This document shows, one piece after another, positions 22,208 to 35,607 of a stretch of DNA of 64,000 nucleotides. Positions within the stretch are counted from its first letter, which is position 1; each line of letters starts with the position of its first letter. The translations under genes were made by a program, and so were the position numbers. Origin of the DNA: Calendula officinalis (lineage: Eukaryota; Streptophyta; Magnoliopsida; Asterales; Asteraceae); NCBI GenBank assembly GCA_963853835.1, contig OY970835.1, positions 37,212,047 to 37,276,046 on the forward strand, read 5' to 3'. The notes beneath the pieces were generated by a model, which saw only the letters and a program-made list of their open reading frames with translations, did not search any database and was not told where the DNA came from.

Positions 22208-25200
22208 TGTGACAACCCTCGAAAACGAGTCATTCCCCCAACACCGATTGTAACCGAGCATTTATTTTATATAACATTTTATCTATAAATGAAAGCATAT
22301 ATTATCGTTTTGAGCCTAGCAAAACACGTATGACGTGTTGATAGTACATATCCATTTATCCACAAGTAAGTTTGTTACTATTTCATATGCGCATAACCAT
22401 AAATTTAGCGAGTTGGGTGTCGAAACGTAAATTACAGTCGATTAAATTTAAAATATAGATATTATATTTTTCAATGCAATATATCTTAACCCAATCAAGT
22501 TATATAAAATCTAAGCGTGAACCACTAACCGCGTAAGATTTAATGAATATGAAATTTAATACATAGTAACGAAAAATAAACCTGTAACTAAAGGAATCTA
22601 GTGTTAATAAACATACTAAATATACATCATTTGATAAATCAAAACCCATCTATATTTATACATCCAAATAACTAATCAATGTATAACTTAAACAATTGAT
22701 TATCTCTTTAAAAAAAAAAAAAGAGGATAATAAAAATAAAATGATGTAGCATGCTAGATTACCAACCCATAAGCCTACACCTATTTGTAAAAGTCAAACT
22801 CTATGTTTCCCTCCCACACCCATTATTTTCGGTTCTCACTAAATGTTCTCTGCTTCCCTTGTTTAGTTCGTCTGACACAAGCAACACCCTTTTTCTTTCT
22901 TTTGTCAACTCATGACAACCATCACGTTATCTCCTTTTTTTTTTATTTATTTTAAACCCAATTTCAAAAAGCATACTTTGTGTACACACTTTCCCTCCTC
23001 ACTTTTTCTTTCCCACCGTAAAACTCCAGGAAGTTATTTCATTATTTTCACTATTTTCACACACAAAGTGGAAGAACTCCCTCCCAAGAACAATTTTCGG
23101 CCAAAGCAAAAATACATACATTTTCAACTTCAAACACACATAACTCTCTCATTTTAACTCCAAATTGGATGATTCAAAGCTCCAAATCACCATAGGAACT
23201 TTCTCTACAAAATCCAACTATCAAAATCCTCAAAATACTGCTGTAACACTGTCGAAATTTAGCTAGAAGCTGCTGTCCAGATCTGCTTTTCCTCTCGTTT
23301 TTGTGTAAGTTTTAATATCTTGATTTTGTACTTCATTCCTAGCCTAAATCTTCATGTATACTCATTTTCACTTCATTTAAATAAGTTTCTCAAGAAGAAT
23401 CATCTCTTTGGTGCATTGAAGAATAAGGGAGAACACACCAAAGTCTTTAACATCCATACAAAAAAAAAAAAACACTTGGTGAGATTCCAACGCTTTGTTC
23501 ATTTACACCTTTATAAATTTATGTTTGTGCTAGCAAAAGTTCACTCACAAGAAGATGTCTTAAAACGTGTCAAACCCAAGATCCATAATATTTCGTGTGT
23601 TAAAATCTTGATTTAAACCCTTAAAGCCGAAAAGCCGAGCAAATACCGAAAATGGAACTATTGGGTTGCAAATCTACTATTTTAAAGATGAATACTTGAA
23701 CCACTTGAAAATACAAATACATCCATACATTATACTCCCTATAATGTTCTATAACCAAAATAAATACAAGAAGCATGCACCAAAAGCCTTTAAAGATCCA
23801 TATAAAAAAAAATGTGTAAAACCGTCCTAGTGTTGATGTCCACCCGTGCATTCTAGTACATCGCTTCACCAATGGCTTCCTGTTAATTCCTCACGACGCC
23901 TAAGAGCTGAACATACCAAGAAAAATACATTTTAAATAATTTATTTAACATGCACGTGAAAGGAATCTTCATTTGAAAGTCAAATATATAAATTGAACTT
24001 GCATACAAAAGTATGTACAACAAACTGTAAATTGGTACAGTGCATACCTTGTGAAATCAAGATTTACAAAAAAAAATATAAGTGACTATATTTAAAATAC
24101 AAAGTTATTAGTAAATTAAACTAATATTTTTATAAAGCTATCAACGAGTCGCTCGTTATTGGTATCTTAAAATCAATCCTTGGAGTGAACCGCTAGCATA
24201 GACGGACCTAACGATCCGTCTACTAAAACTATTTATCCTGACACTTATAGGTAGCTGATGCGTATTGTCGGGCACTGTTATTCATATTCATTGTTTACTA
24301 GCATTTAAGCTCAGGTGAGTTCACAGCCCCACTTTTACTATTTTTATATCGTTTTACAACTTTGGGGTGAAAAACATAACAACTTCATGTTTACATTATT
24401 TATCACATCGTATTTAACAAATCTTATTGTGACTGTAAGTTCACAACCCCTCTTTTACTACGTTTTAACTATTTCACTTTTGGGGTGAAAAACATATCAA
24501 CTATTTTATAAATGTTTACAATATTTATAAACGTTTACTATATCGTGATGAAAACTATTTTTGGAAACTTGACAACGAATCCTTATCTCGGACTAGGTTT
24601 AGATGTAGTGCATGGAAGTGCGTATATGCTTACATACATAATCATTAGCTAGTTGCGACTAGGCCCTGGATATGCAGATAGTACTATTGGCTGAGACTTA
24701 CCCTCCCCCGTATTTAGTTGGTCGCGCTAACTATCGATGTTTATCGAACCCGTGGAGTGTATATCCAGAAAGTGAAATGCGTTTGAAAGTTGTTGTTTTG
24801 GTTATGGGCTTAGGGTCGAGATTTTAACTCAAAAGGGTATAGCTAACCTTTTGGGGGATCACCGTCATATGTTTCTACTTTGCGATTTTGATCGTACGTA
24901 TCGCCAGGGAGGCAACTATATTAAAATGTTTCGTTCTCGGAGCAGGTCATTTTAACGTTTATATCATCACGCTATTTTTGCCAACGATGGCATACGAAAA
25001 CGATTACTGCTTTTGAACAGACTATTTTTAACGTTTATATCATCACACTATTTTTGCCAACGATGGCATACGAAAATGATTACTGCTTTTGAGCAGACTA
25101 TTTTTAACGTTTATATCATCACACTATTTTTGCCAACAATGACATGCGAAACTATTATGTTTTTACTACTGCTTTTGGAGCATACTATTTTTTAACGTTT

Positions 25201-25555
25201 TATATCATCACTCTATTTTTGCCATGACTGGCATACGAAAACTGTGGAACAAATTGAACTTATTATAAAACCTGTGAATTCACTCAACAATTTTGTTGAT
25301 ACTTTTACTTATGTTTTTCAGGTATCTAAGCTAAGCATTGAGTCACATGCATTGGAGTCAAGCTTTCGTTTTGTAAAGATGTCACCTCCAAATTTTAGTT
25401 AAAAATTATGTTTTGGTTCAACTACTTTGTTTACTTTAAATTTTGGTGACATTATTTTTATCGAACATTTATTGTTGACGATAATCATATGCTATGTTTA
25501 CTCATGATTGTCGCACGCCCGTTCTTCCGCAAACCACTTTTGGCGGGGTGTGACA
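22208..25555 (+). repeat. LTR1 of tandem element
   Basis: 3348 bp, beginning TGTGACAACCC and ending GGGTGTGACA, so the last seven bases repeat the first seven (TGTGACA). It starts next to the AGTAG duplication in the formin exon. It holds four copies of a 76-88 bp repeat near 24954-25240 and no supported ORF. Confidence 0.95.
24954..25240 (+). repeat. Four-copy 76-88 bp tandem repeat in LTR1
   Basis: AACGTTTATATCATCAC begins units at 24954, 25030 and 25106; a fourth, with one extra T, begins at 25194. Each unit carries TATTTTTGCCA and GGCATACGAAA words. The same array recurs in LTR2 (from 31655) and LTR3 (from 38355). Repeats of this kind inside an LTR may be enhancer-like; that is inference. 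Confidence 0.85.
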
Positions 25556-25558
25556 GAT

Positions 25559-25570
25559 TGGTATCAGAGC
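25559..25570 (+). promoter_or_regulatory. Primer-binding site 1 (initiator tRNA-Met)
   Basis: TGGTATCAGAGC, complementary to the 3' end of plant initiator methionine tRNA, three bases after the end of LTR1. It fixes the element's orientation as plus strand. Confidence 0.93.
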
Positions 25571-28500
25571 TATTGGTTATAGTGAACTAGCGAGTCTAGT
25601 CTATAACTTCAAAACGATTTTGGGGCAAAATGTTTTCATTGCATCAAGAGTCTCATTTCATATAGAGTTTCATTGCATATAGAGTTGCATTGCATAAAAA
25701 GATACATTACATATCATTTGTTTACCCTTGCCTTAGTAATAGATCGCTTGCTTTATATTGCCTTACAATTACCCTTAGGTATTGTGCTTTATTCCATTGG
25801 ATACTTACACGTGAACCTATAGGTGAAACCTATTACACTATATCGCCAGTAACTTCATTTGGATCCTCAGTTCACGACATTGCATTGCTCACTGAGCACT
25901 TCATCACATACCTAAATCGAATATCTTACTTACACTCCACTAAACACTTACACGAAAGCACGAATTCGTGAATCGTCACCGAACGTCTACGGGCAGCGAA
26001 CACTTTGAAAACTCTATTTGACTGAACATCAAGCATGGCAGCACATCATCAGACGACCTTCAACAAGAAATACATATATATGTGCACCGCGTATCTTAGT
26101 CACACACTATATAAATAATTATCTCACACATTGTACGTCACTCGATTATCGACAATACAACCCTAATTTCCCACTCAACAAATCTTAAAACTCGAAAGAT
26201 TCCTCGCATGACTAACAATTGAACGTCTATCCACTACTCTTTAACGCCACGAAACAAAAACAAGAAAGACGTCACACGTTCACTCTAGGGCGTCTCGAAA
26301 TTTAACCTTAAGTACAACGTCTAAATTCTTATAATACATTATGGAGAAAAGATTCCAAATTTCCTGAAACGAATATATGAAGTGATAATGATGATGAAAT
26401 ATTGTACGATGATATTATAAACCGTCTGGCCAACGTGTTTATAATTACATGGTACAATGTAGACTTATCTAGGTCATGGATTATTGAAACAAACCGATGA
26501 ATAAAACAACTGAATACGACCAGCCTCGTTAATATTAAAATAAGAGAATAAGAGAATTGAATATAAATCGGTCAACGTTCGGAGTAAAGTCCTCTTGACT
26601 AATAACGTAAATTAAATATGATAATTAAACATATGCGAACCACAATAAGAAGATAAGGATAATGCTGATCAAATGGTAAAATTTCAACTAGTACTAAAGC
26701 CGATATGGGCAATATATTACTTGAGAAGAAATGAGAAGAACAACTAATAAATAATTAGTCAAAAATATTTCGTGTAAAGAAAAACGATGTATCGAAAGCC
26801 TACCTATCATACGGAACTATTAGAAAATCATCTTAAGGAACTAACTAAGATTTCCACTAACCCCATCAAATTGAATTCAGAAGTAAACTAATCCAAATAC
26901 CTTATCAGGAGCTAAGTGTAGCGCCCATAAGAGATCGACAATTTTACCACTAATAAGCGATATATCTGACCTACCGCAAACTTTGAATTCTAATCGAGTA
27001 TCCATCCACGTTCTGATCGTCCCCGGCCGAAGTTTGTAAATTTCTTGGACTTGCCGGCAACTAACTGACGATTTATTGACATTTAAACCAAAGTTGCTCA
27101 AATCTTAAACTTCTTCAATCTAAAAGGATAAGAAATTAGACTGGCGTAAGAAACAAGAAAACCGTATCTTAAAACTTAAAGTGGAAAACTTTGTATCGCA
27201 TCAATCCTTTCACATCATACCAAGGATTACTTTGCGTCTCAATTCAAAGCGGAAAAGTAATCGTCAATCCGTCCCATCAATAAAAAAAAAAATATATATA
27301 TATATATATAATGAAATAAAAAAAAAAATTATATATATACCTCTCATGACATCAAAGCAATTGTAATCGTATTCACGTTAAAATACGAAGACAACATTAT
27401 CTATACAAGATCAAATGCAAAATTTTCACTGCCCACAAGAGCCTCCAATACATATATTTGAGCAAAAAAAAAAAAATAAAAAAATAAAAAAATAAAAAAA
27501 AATAAAAAAAATAAATTAAAAAAAAAAAAAAATAATAAAATAAAGAAAACATTATCCGATGAAACACTATCCGTACCCAAATAATTGTAATAAAAGTCAA
27601 TCTCTTTGTTTACAAAATTATATCAATCTCTTATAATTCAAATAAAAAAAAAAACAACTAAATCTAAATTGTGTTTTCCAATTACGACGTCTGTAGGTTT
27701 ACGATGTCAGGATTGCTCAAATTTTAATTAGTAGATTGTTAGAGGTTTGAAATGAAATAACACCTCACTAACCATCTTTAGACAATCAGAAACTTTTGTC
27801 ATGTAAAAGAAAATATATATAAAAAAAAAAAAAGATTTAACGACAACCAAAATCCCATATGTTTTTATGGTATGACTTGTTAAATTTTCCTTAAAATTTA
27901 CAATTCTGCAATGACAATTGTATTTCAATAACAAAATGACATCTTACGAAATGGTGGTTCTGTGTGATGTGTCCCATATGTTGAATTTTACATTGTATTT
28001 TGAAGGCTAAGAGCTAAATTAGATGTCATGAAAGTATCGATATAATTATAAATAGACAAATAAATAAATAAAAGGATTATTTTTGTTCTACCATAGGTTA
28101 TAACAATGCTATAGAAAATATTATGTTTTATATCAGAATAGAGATCATATAAGCACTTTACCATAGCTTATGCATGATTATTATAATGCAAAACAATTCA
28201 ACGCATAAACAAATTATTTATACCCAAATGCGAGTTTTGCATTAATAGCAAACTCCATATCACTAAAGGACCAATTGAAATTTTAAAAATTTAAGACTCA
28301 AAAATCTTGTAAGAGTGAGATTACACTGATTAGAATATACTTAAAAAAAAAATAAATGAAAAAAATTGTCATGTTTTATTAAGATACACACATTAGTATG
28401 GGTACTAAGTGGATGATGAAAAGATGGGTAGTTGTTTTTTTTTCGCCATTGTTAACAAAAAGAAAAATAAATTGTTAGAAGCATGGTCTTTATACCTTCT

Positions 28501-28897
28501 TACTTTCATAATATGTCATACATATTTTTCTAAATTTGATGAGAAATTGTTTTGACATTTCATTAATAAAGTATGATTTCCGCTATTATCATTTCACACT
28601 ATTATCATTTCACACGCAAAACTCCATCTCCTTTTTGATAAGCTTTCATCACATTCTTAAGATGGTGTACTAGTTTTTATAATTAAAGAAAGAGACGTAC
28701 GTAAGGAGAAATAATTATTAAATAAAACAATAATACAACATCAAATATAAACGAAAGAATATAAATAAATCAAGAGCATAAGAAAATTTATTTGAGACTT
28801 AGAGAATCGAATTAAACAAAAATCATACCCACAGATATTCCTCGAAACACAAACCGGTAGTAACTAATCTTGAATTTCGGGACGAAATTCTTTTAAC

Positions 28898-28907
28898 ATG
28901 GGGAGAA
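28898..28907 (+). promoter_or_regulatory. Polypurine tract 1
   Basis: ATGGGGAGAA lies directly before LTR2 and serves plus-strand priming. The second copy is at 35598-35607. Confidence 0.85.
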
Positions 28908-31900
28908 TGTGACAACCCTCGAAAACGAGTCATTCCCCCAACACCGATTGTAACCGAGCATTTATTTTATATAACATTTTATCTATAAATGAAAGCATAT
29001 ATTATCGTTTTGAGCCTAGCAAAACACGTATGACGTGTTGATAGTACATATCCATTTATCCACAAGTAAGTTTGTTACTATTTCATATGCGCATAACCAT
29101 AAATTTAGCGAGTTGGGTGTCGAAACGTAAATTACAGTCGATTAAATTTAAAATATAGATATTATATTTTTCAATGCAATATATCTTAACCCAATCAAGT
29201 TATATAAAATCTAAGCGTGAACCACTAACCGCGTAAGATTTAATGAATATGAAATTTAATACATAGTAACGAAAAATAAACCTGTAACTAAAGGAATCTA
29301 GTGTTAATAAACATACTAAATATACATCATTTGATAAATCAAAACCCATCTATATTTATACATCCAAATAACTAATCAATGTATAACTTAAACAATTGAT
29401 TATCTCTTTAAAAAAAAAAAAAGAGGATAATAAAAATAAAATGATGTAGCATGCTAGATTACCAACCCATAAGCCTACACCTATTTGTAAAAGTCAAACT
29501 CTATGTTTCCCTCCCACACCCATTATTTTCGGTTCTCACTAAATGTTCTCTGCTTCCCTTGTTTAGTTCGTCTGACACAAGCAACACCCTTTTTCTTTCT
29601 TTTGTCAACTCATGACAACCATCACGTTATCTCCTTTTTTTTTTATTTATTTTAAACCCAATTTCAAAAAGCATACTTTGTGTACACACTTTCCCTCCTC
29701 ACTTTTTCTTTCCCACCGTAAAACTCCAGGAAGTTATTTCATTATTTTCACTATTTTCACACACAAAGTGGAAGAACTCCCTCCCAAGAACAATTTTCGG
29801 CCAAAGCAAAAATACATACATTTTCAACTTCAAACACACATAACTCTCTCATTTTAACTCCAAATTGGATGATTCAAAGCTCCAAATCACCATAGGAACT
29901 TTCTCTACAAAATCCAACTATCAAAATCCTCAAAATACTGCTGTAACACTGTCGAAATTTAGCTAGAAGCTGCTGTCCAGATCTGCTTTTCCTCTCGTTT
30001 TTGTGTAAGTTTTAATATCTTGATTTTGTACTTCATTCCTAGCCTAAATCTTCATGTATACTCATTTTCACTTCATTTAAATAAGTTTCTCAAGAAGAAT
30101 CATCTCTTTGGTGCATTGAAGAATAAGGGAGAACACACCAAAGTCTTTAACATCCATACAAAAAAAAAAAAAACACTTGGTGAGATTCCAACGCTTTGTT
30201 CATTTACACCTTTATAAATTTATGTTTGTGCTAGCAAAAGTTCACTCACAAGAAGATGTCTTAAAACGTGTCAAACCCAAGATCCATAATATTTCGTGTG
30301 TTAAAATCTTGATTTAAACCCTTAAAGCCGAAAAGCCGAGCAAATACCGAAAATGGAACTATTGGGTTGCAAATCTACTATTTTAAAGATGAATACTTGA
30401 ACCACTTGAAAATACAAATACATCCATACATTATACTCCCTATAATGTTCTATAACCAAAATAAATACAAGAAGCATGCACCAAAAGCCTTTAAAGATCC
30501 ATATAAAAAAAAATGTGTAAAACCGTCCTAGTGTTGATGTCCACCCGTGCATTCTAGTACATCGCTTCACCAATGGCTTCCTGTTAATTCCTCACGACGC
30601 CTAAGAGCTGAACATACCAAGAAAAATACATTTTAAATAATTTATTTAACATGCACGTGAAAGGAATCTTCATTTGAAAGTCAAATATATAAATTGAACT
30701 TGCATACAAAAGTATGTACAACAAACTGTAAATTGGTACAGTGCATACCTTGTGAAATCAAGATTTACAAAAAAAAATATAAGTGACTATATTTAAAATA
30801 CAAAGTTATTAGTAAATTAAACTAATATTTTTATAAAGCTATCAACGAGTCGCTCGTTATTGGTATCTTAAAATCAATCCTTGGAGTGAACCGCTAGCAT
30901 AGACGGACCTAACGATCCGTCTACTAAAACTATTTATCCTGACACTTATAGGTAGCTGATGCGTATTGTCGGGCACTGTTATTCATATTCATTGTTTACT
31001 AGCATTTAAGCTCAGGTGAGTTCACAGCCCCACTTTTACTATTTTTATATCGTTTTACAACTTTGGGGTGAAAAACATAACAACTTCATGTTTACATTAT
31101 TTATCACATCGTATTTAACAAATCTTATTGTGACTGTAAGTTCACAACCCCTCTTTTACTACGTTTTAACTATTTCACTTTTGGGGTGAAAAACATATCA
31201 ACTATTTTATAAATGTTTACAATATTTATAAACGTTTACTATATCGTGATGAAAACTATTTTTGGAAACTTGACAACGAATCCTTATCTCGGACTAGGTT
31301 TAGATGTAGTGCATGGAAGTGCGTATATGCTTACATACATAATCATTAGCTAGTTGCGACTAGGCCCTGGATATGCAGATAGTACTATTGGCTGAGACTT
31401 ACCCTCCCCCGTATTTAGTTGGTCGCGCTAACTATCGATGTTTATCGAACCCGTGGAGTGTATATCCAGAAAGTGAAATGCGTTTGAAAGTTGTTGTTTT
31501 GGTTATGGGCTTAGGGTCGAGATTTTAACTCAAAAGGGTATAGCTAACCTTTTGGGGGATCACCGTCATATGTTTCTACTTTGCGATTTTGATCGTACGT
31601 ATCGCCAGGGAGGCAACTATATTAAAATGTTTCGTTCTCGGAGCAGGTCATTTTAACGTTTATATCATCACGCTATTTTTGCCAACGATGGCATACGAAA
31701 ACGATTACTGCTTTTGAACAGACTATTTTTAACGTTTATATCATCACACTATTTTTGCCAACGATGGCATACGAAAATGATTACTGCTTTTGAGCAGACT
31801 ATTTTTAACGTTTATATCATCACACTATTTTTGCCAACAATGACATGCGAAACTATTATGTTTTTACTACTGCTTTTGGAGCATACTATTTTTTAACGTT

Positions 31901-32256
31901 TTATATCATCACTCTATTTTTGCCATGACTGGCATACGAAAACTGTGGAACAAATTGAACTTATTATAAAACCTGTGAATTCACTCAACAATTTTGTTGA
32001 TACTTTTACTTATGTTTTTCAGGTATCTAAGCTAAGCATTGAGTCACATGCATTGGAGTCAAGCTTTCGTTTTGTAAAGATGTCACCTCCAAATTTTAGT
32101 TAAAAATTATGTTTTGGTTCAACTACTTTGTTTACTTTAAATTTTGGTGACATTATTTTTATCGAACATTTATTGTTGACGATAATCATATGCTATGTTT
32201 ACTCATGATTGTCGCACGCCCGTTCTTCCGCAAACCACTTTTGGCGGGGTGTGACA
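28908..32256 (+). repeat. LTR2 (middle LTR) of tandem element
   Basis: 3349 bp, one base longer than LTR1 because of an A run near 30160. By eye it has no substitution relative to LTR1 in the parts compared. It acts as 3' LTR for internal 1 and 5' LTR for internal 2 and has no target duplication of its own. Confidence 0.95.
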
Positions 32257-32259
32257 GAT

Positions 32260-32271
32260 TGGTATCAGAGC
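32260..32271 (+). promoter_or_regulatory. Primer-binding site 2 (initiator tRNA-Met)
   Basis: Second intact TGGTATCAGAGC, three bases after LTR2, as after LTR1. Confidence 0.93.
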
Positions 32272-35200
32272 TATTGGTTATAGTGAACTAGCGAGTATAG
32301 TCTATAACTTCAAAACGATTTTGGGGCAAAATGTTTTCATTGCATCAAGAGTCTCATTTCATATAGAGTTTCATTGCATATAGAGTTGCATTGCATAAAA
32401 AGATACATTACATATCATTCGTTTACCCTTGCCTTAGTAATAGATCGCTTGCTTTATATTGCCTTACAATTACCCTTAGGTATTGTGCTTTATTCCATTG
32501 GATACTTACACGTGAACCTATAGGTGAAACCTATTACACTATATCGCCAGTAACTTCATTTGGATCCTCAGTTCACGACATTGCATTGCTCACTGAGCAC
32601 TTCATCACATACCTAAATCGAATATCTTACTTACACTCCACTAAACACTTACACGAAAGCACGAATTCGTGAATCGTCACCGAACGTCTACGGGCAGCGA
32701 ACACTTTGAAAACTCTATTTGACTGAACATCAAGCATGGCAGCACATCATCAGACGACCTTCAACAAGAAATACATATATATGTGCACCGCGTATCTTAG
32801 TCACACACTATATAAATAATTATCTCACACATTGTACGTCACTCGATTATCGACAATACAACCCTAATTTCCCACTCAACAAATCTTAAAACTCGAAAGA
32901 TTCCTCGCATGACTAACAATTGAACGTCTATCCACTACTCTTTAACGCCACGAAACAAAAACAAGAAAGACGTCACACGTTCACTCTAGGGCGTCTCGAA
33001 ATTTAACCTTAAGTACAACGTCTAAATTCTTATAATACATTATGGAGAAAAGATTCCAAATTTCCTGAAACGAATATATGAAGTGATAATGATGATGAAA
33101 TATTGTACGATGATATTATAAACCGTCTGGCCAACGTGTTTATAATTACATGGTACAATGTAGACTTATCTAGGTCATGGATTATTGAAACAAACCGATG
33201 AATAAAACAACTGAATACGACCAGCCTCGTTAATATTAAAATAAGAGAATAAGAGAATTGAATATAAATCGGTCAACGTTCGGAGTAAAGTCCTCTTGAC
33301 TAATAACGTAAATTAAATATGATAATTAAACATATGCGAACCACAATAAGAAGATAAGGATAATGCTGATCAAATGGTAAAATTTCAACTAGTACTAAAG
33401 CCGATATGGGCAATATATTACTTGAGAAGAAATGAGAAGAACAACTAATAAATAATTAGTCAAAAATATTTCGTGTAAAGAAAAACGATGTATCGAAAGC
33501 CTACCTATCATACGGAACTATTAGAAAATCATCTTAAGGAACTAACTAAGATTTCCACTAACCCCATCAAATTGAATTCAGAAGTAAACTAATCCAAATA
33601 CCTTATCAGGAGCTAAGTGTAGCGCCCATAAGAGATCGACAATTTTACCACTAATAAGCGATATATCTGACCTACCGCAAACTTTGAATTCTAATCGAGT
33701 ATCCATCCACGTTCTGATCGTCCCCGGCCGAAGTTTGTAAATTTCTTGGACTTGCCGGCAACTAACTGACGATTTATTGACATTTAAACCAAAGTTGCTC
33801 AAATCTTAAACTTCTTCAATCTAAAAGGATAAGAAATTAGACTGGCGTAAGAAACAAGAAAACCGTATCTTAAAACTTAAAGTGGAAAACTTTGTATCGC
33901 ATCAATCCTTTCACATCATACCAAGGATTACTTTGCGTCTCAATTCAAAGCGGAAAAGTAATCGTCAATCCGTCCCATCAATAAAAAAAAAAATATATAT
34001 ATATATATATAATGAAATAAAAAAAAAAATTATATATATACCTCTCATGACATCAAAGCAATTGTAATCGTATTCACGTTAAAATACGAAGACAACATTA
34101 TCTATACAAGATCAAATGCAAAATTTTCACTGCCCACAAGAGCCTCCAATACATATATTTGAGCAAAAAAAAAAAAAAAAAAAATAAAAAAATAAAAAAA
34201 AATAAAAAAAATAAATTAAAAAAAAAAAAAATAATAAAATAAAGAAAACATTATCCGATGAAACACTATCCGTACCCAAATAATTGTAATAAAAGTCAAT
34301 CTCTTTGTTTACAAAATTATATCAATCTCTTATAATTCAAATAAAAAAAAAAACAACTAAATCTAAATTGTGTTTTCCAATTACGACGTCTGTAGGTTTA
34401 CGATGTCAGGATTGCTCAAATTTTAATTAGTAGATTGTTAGAGGTTTGAAATGAAATAACACCTCACTAACCATCTTTAGACAATCAGAAACTTTTGTCA
34501 TGTAAAAGAAAATATATATAAAAAAAAAAAAAAGATTTAACGACAACCAAAATCCCATATGTTTTTATGGTATGACTTGTTAAATTTTCCTTAAAATTTA
34601 CAATTCTGCAATGACAATTGTATTTCAATAACAAAATGACATCTTACGAAATGGTGGTTCTGTGTGATGTGTCCCATATGTTGAATTTTACATTGTATTT
34701 TGAAGGCTAAGAGCTAAATTAGATGTCATGAAAGTATCGATATAATTATAAATAGACAAATAAATAAATAAAAGGATTATTTTTGTTCTACCATAGGTTA
34801 TAACAATGCTATAGAAAATATTATGTTTTATATCAGAATAGAGATCATATAAGCACTTTACCATAGCTTATGCATGATTATTATAATGCAAAACAATTCA
34901 ACGCATAAACAAATTATTTATACCCAAATGCGAGTTTTGCATTAATAGCAAACTCCATATCACTAAAGGACCAATTGAAATTTTAAAAATTTAAGACTCA
35001 AAAATCTTGTAAGAGTGAGATTACACTGATTAGAATATACTTAAAAAACAAATAAATGAAAAAAATTGTCATGTTTTATTAAGATACACACATTAGTATG
35101 GGTACTAAGTGGATGATGAAAAGATGGGTAGTTGTTTTTTTTTCGCCATTGTTAACAAAAAGAAAAATAAATTGTTAGAAGCATGGTCTTTATACCTTCT

Positions 35201-35597
35201 TACTTTCATAATATGTCATACATATTTTTCTAAATTTGATGAGAAATTGTTTTGACATTTCATTAATAAAGTATGATTTCCGCTATTATCATTTCACACT
35301 ATTATCATTTCACACGCAAAACTCCATCTCCTTTTTGATAAGCTTTCATCACATTCTTAAGATGGTGTACTAGTTTTTATAATTAAAGAAAGAGACGTAC
35401 GTAAGGAGAAATAATTATTAAATAAAACAATAATACAACATCAAATATAAACGAAAGAATATAAATAAATCAAGAGCATAAGAAAATTTATTTGAGACTT
35501 AGAGAATCGAATTAAACAAAAATCATACCCACAGATATTCCTCGAAACACAAACCGGTAGTAACTAATCTTGAATTTCGGGACGAAATTCTTTTAAC

Positions 35598-35607
35598 ATG
35601 GGGAGAA
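35598..35607 (+). promoter_or_regulatory. Polypurine tract 2
   Basis: ATGGGGAGAA directly before LTR3, identical to the first copy. Confidence 0.85.

Larger units (their letters stand above)
25556..28907 (+). repeat. Internal domain 1 of tandem element, non-coding
   Basis: It opens with a primer-binding site and closes with a polypurine tract. In between are only short, stop-filled frames, several A-rich runs (for example 27463-27535) and an AT microsatellite at 27290-27335. I could not read gag, protease, RT, RNase H or integrase on either strand. Confidence 0.85.
32257..35607 (+). repeat. Internal domain 2 of tandem element, non-coding
   Basis: Nearly identical to internal 1. Differences seen by eye are C25596/A32297, T25719/C32420, A28349/C35049, and A-run length changes near 34165-34230 and in other homopolymers. 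Its primer site is at 32260-32271 and its polypurine tract at 35598-35607. Confidence 0.9.

Noticed and set aside
26780..27101. Faint likeness to a decayed gypsy RT region in the internal domain (YRKPT ... ELLENHLKEL-type words)
   Set aside because: Only a few residues fit and stops follow at once. Not enough to call pol; a profile search would decide.
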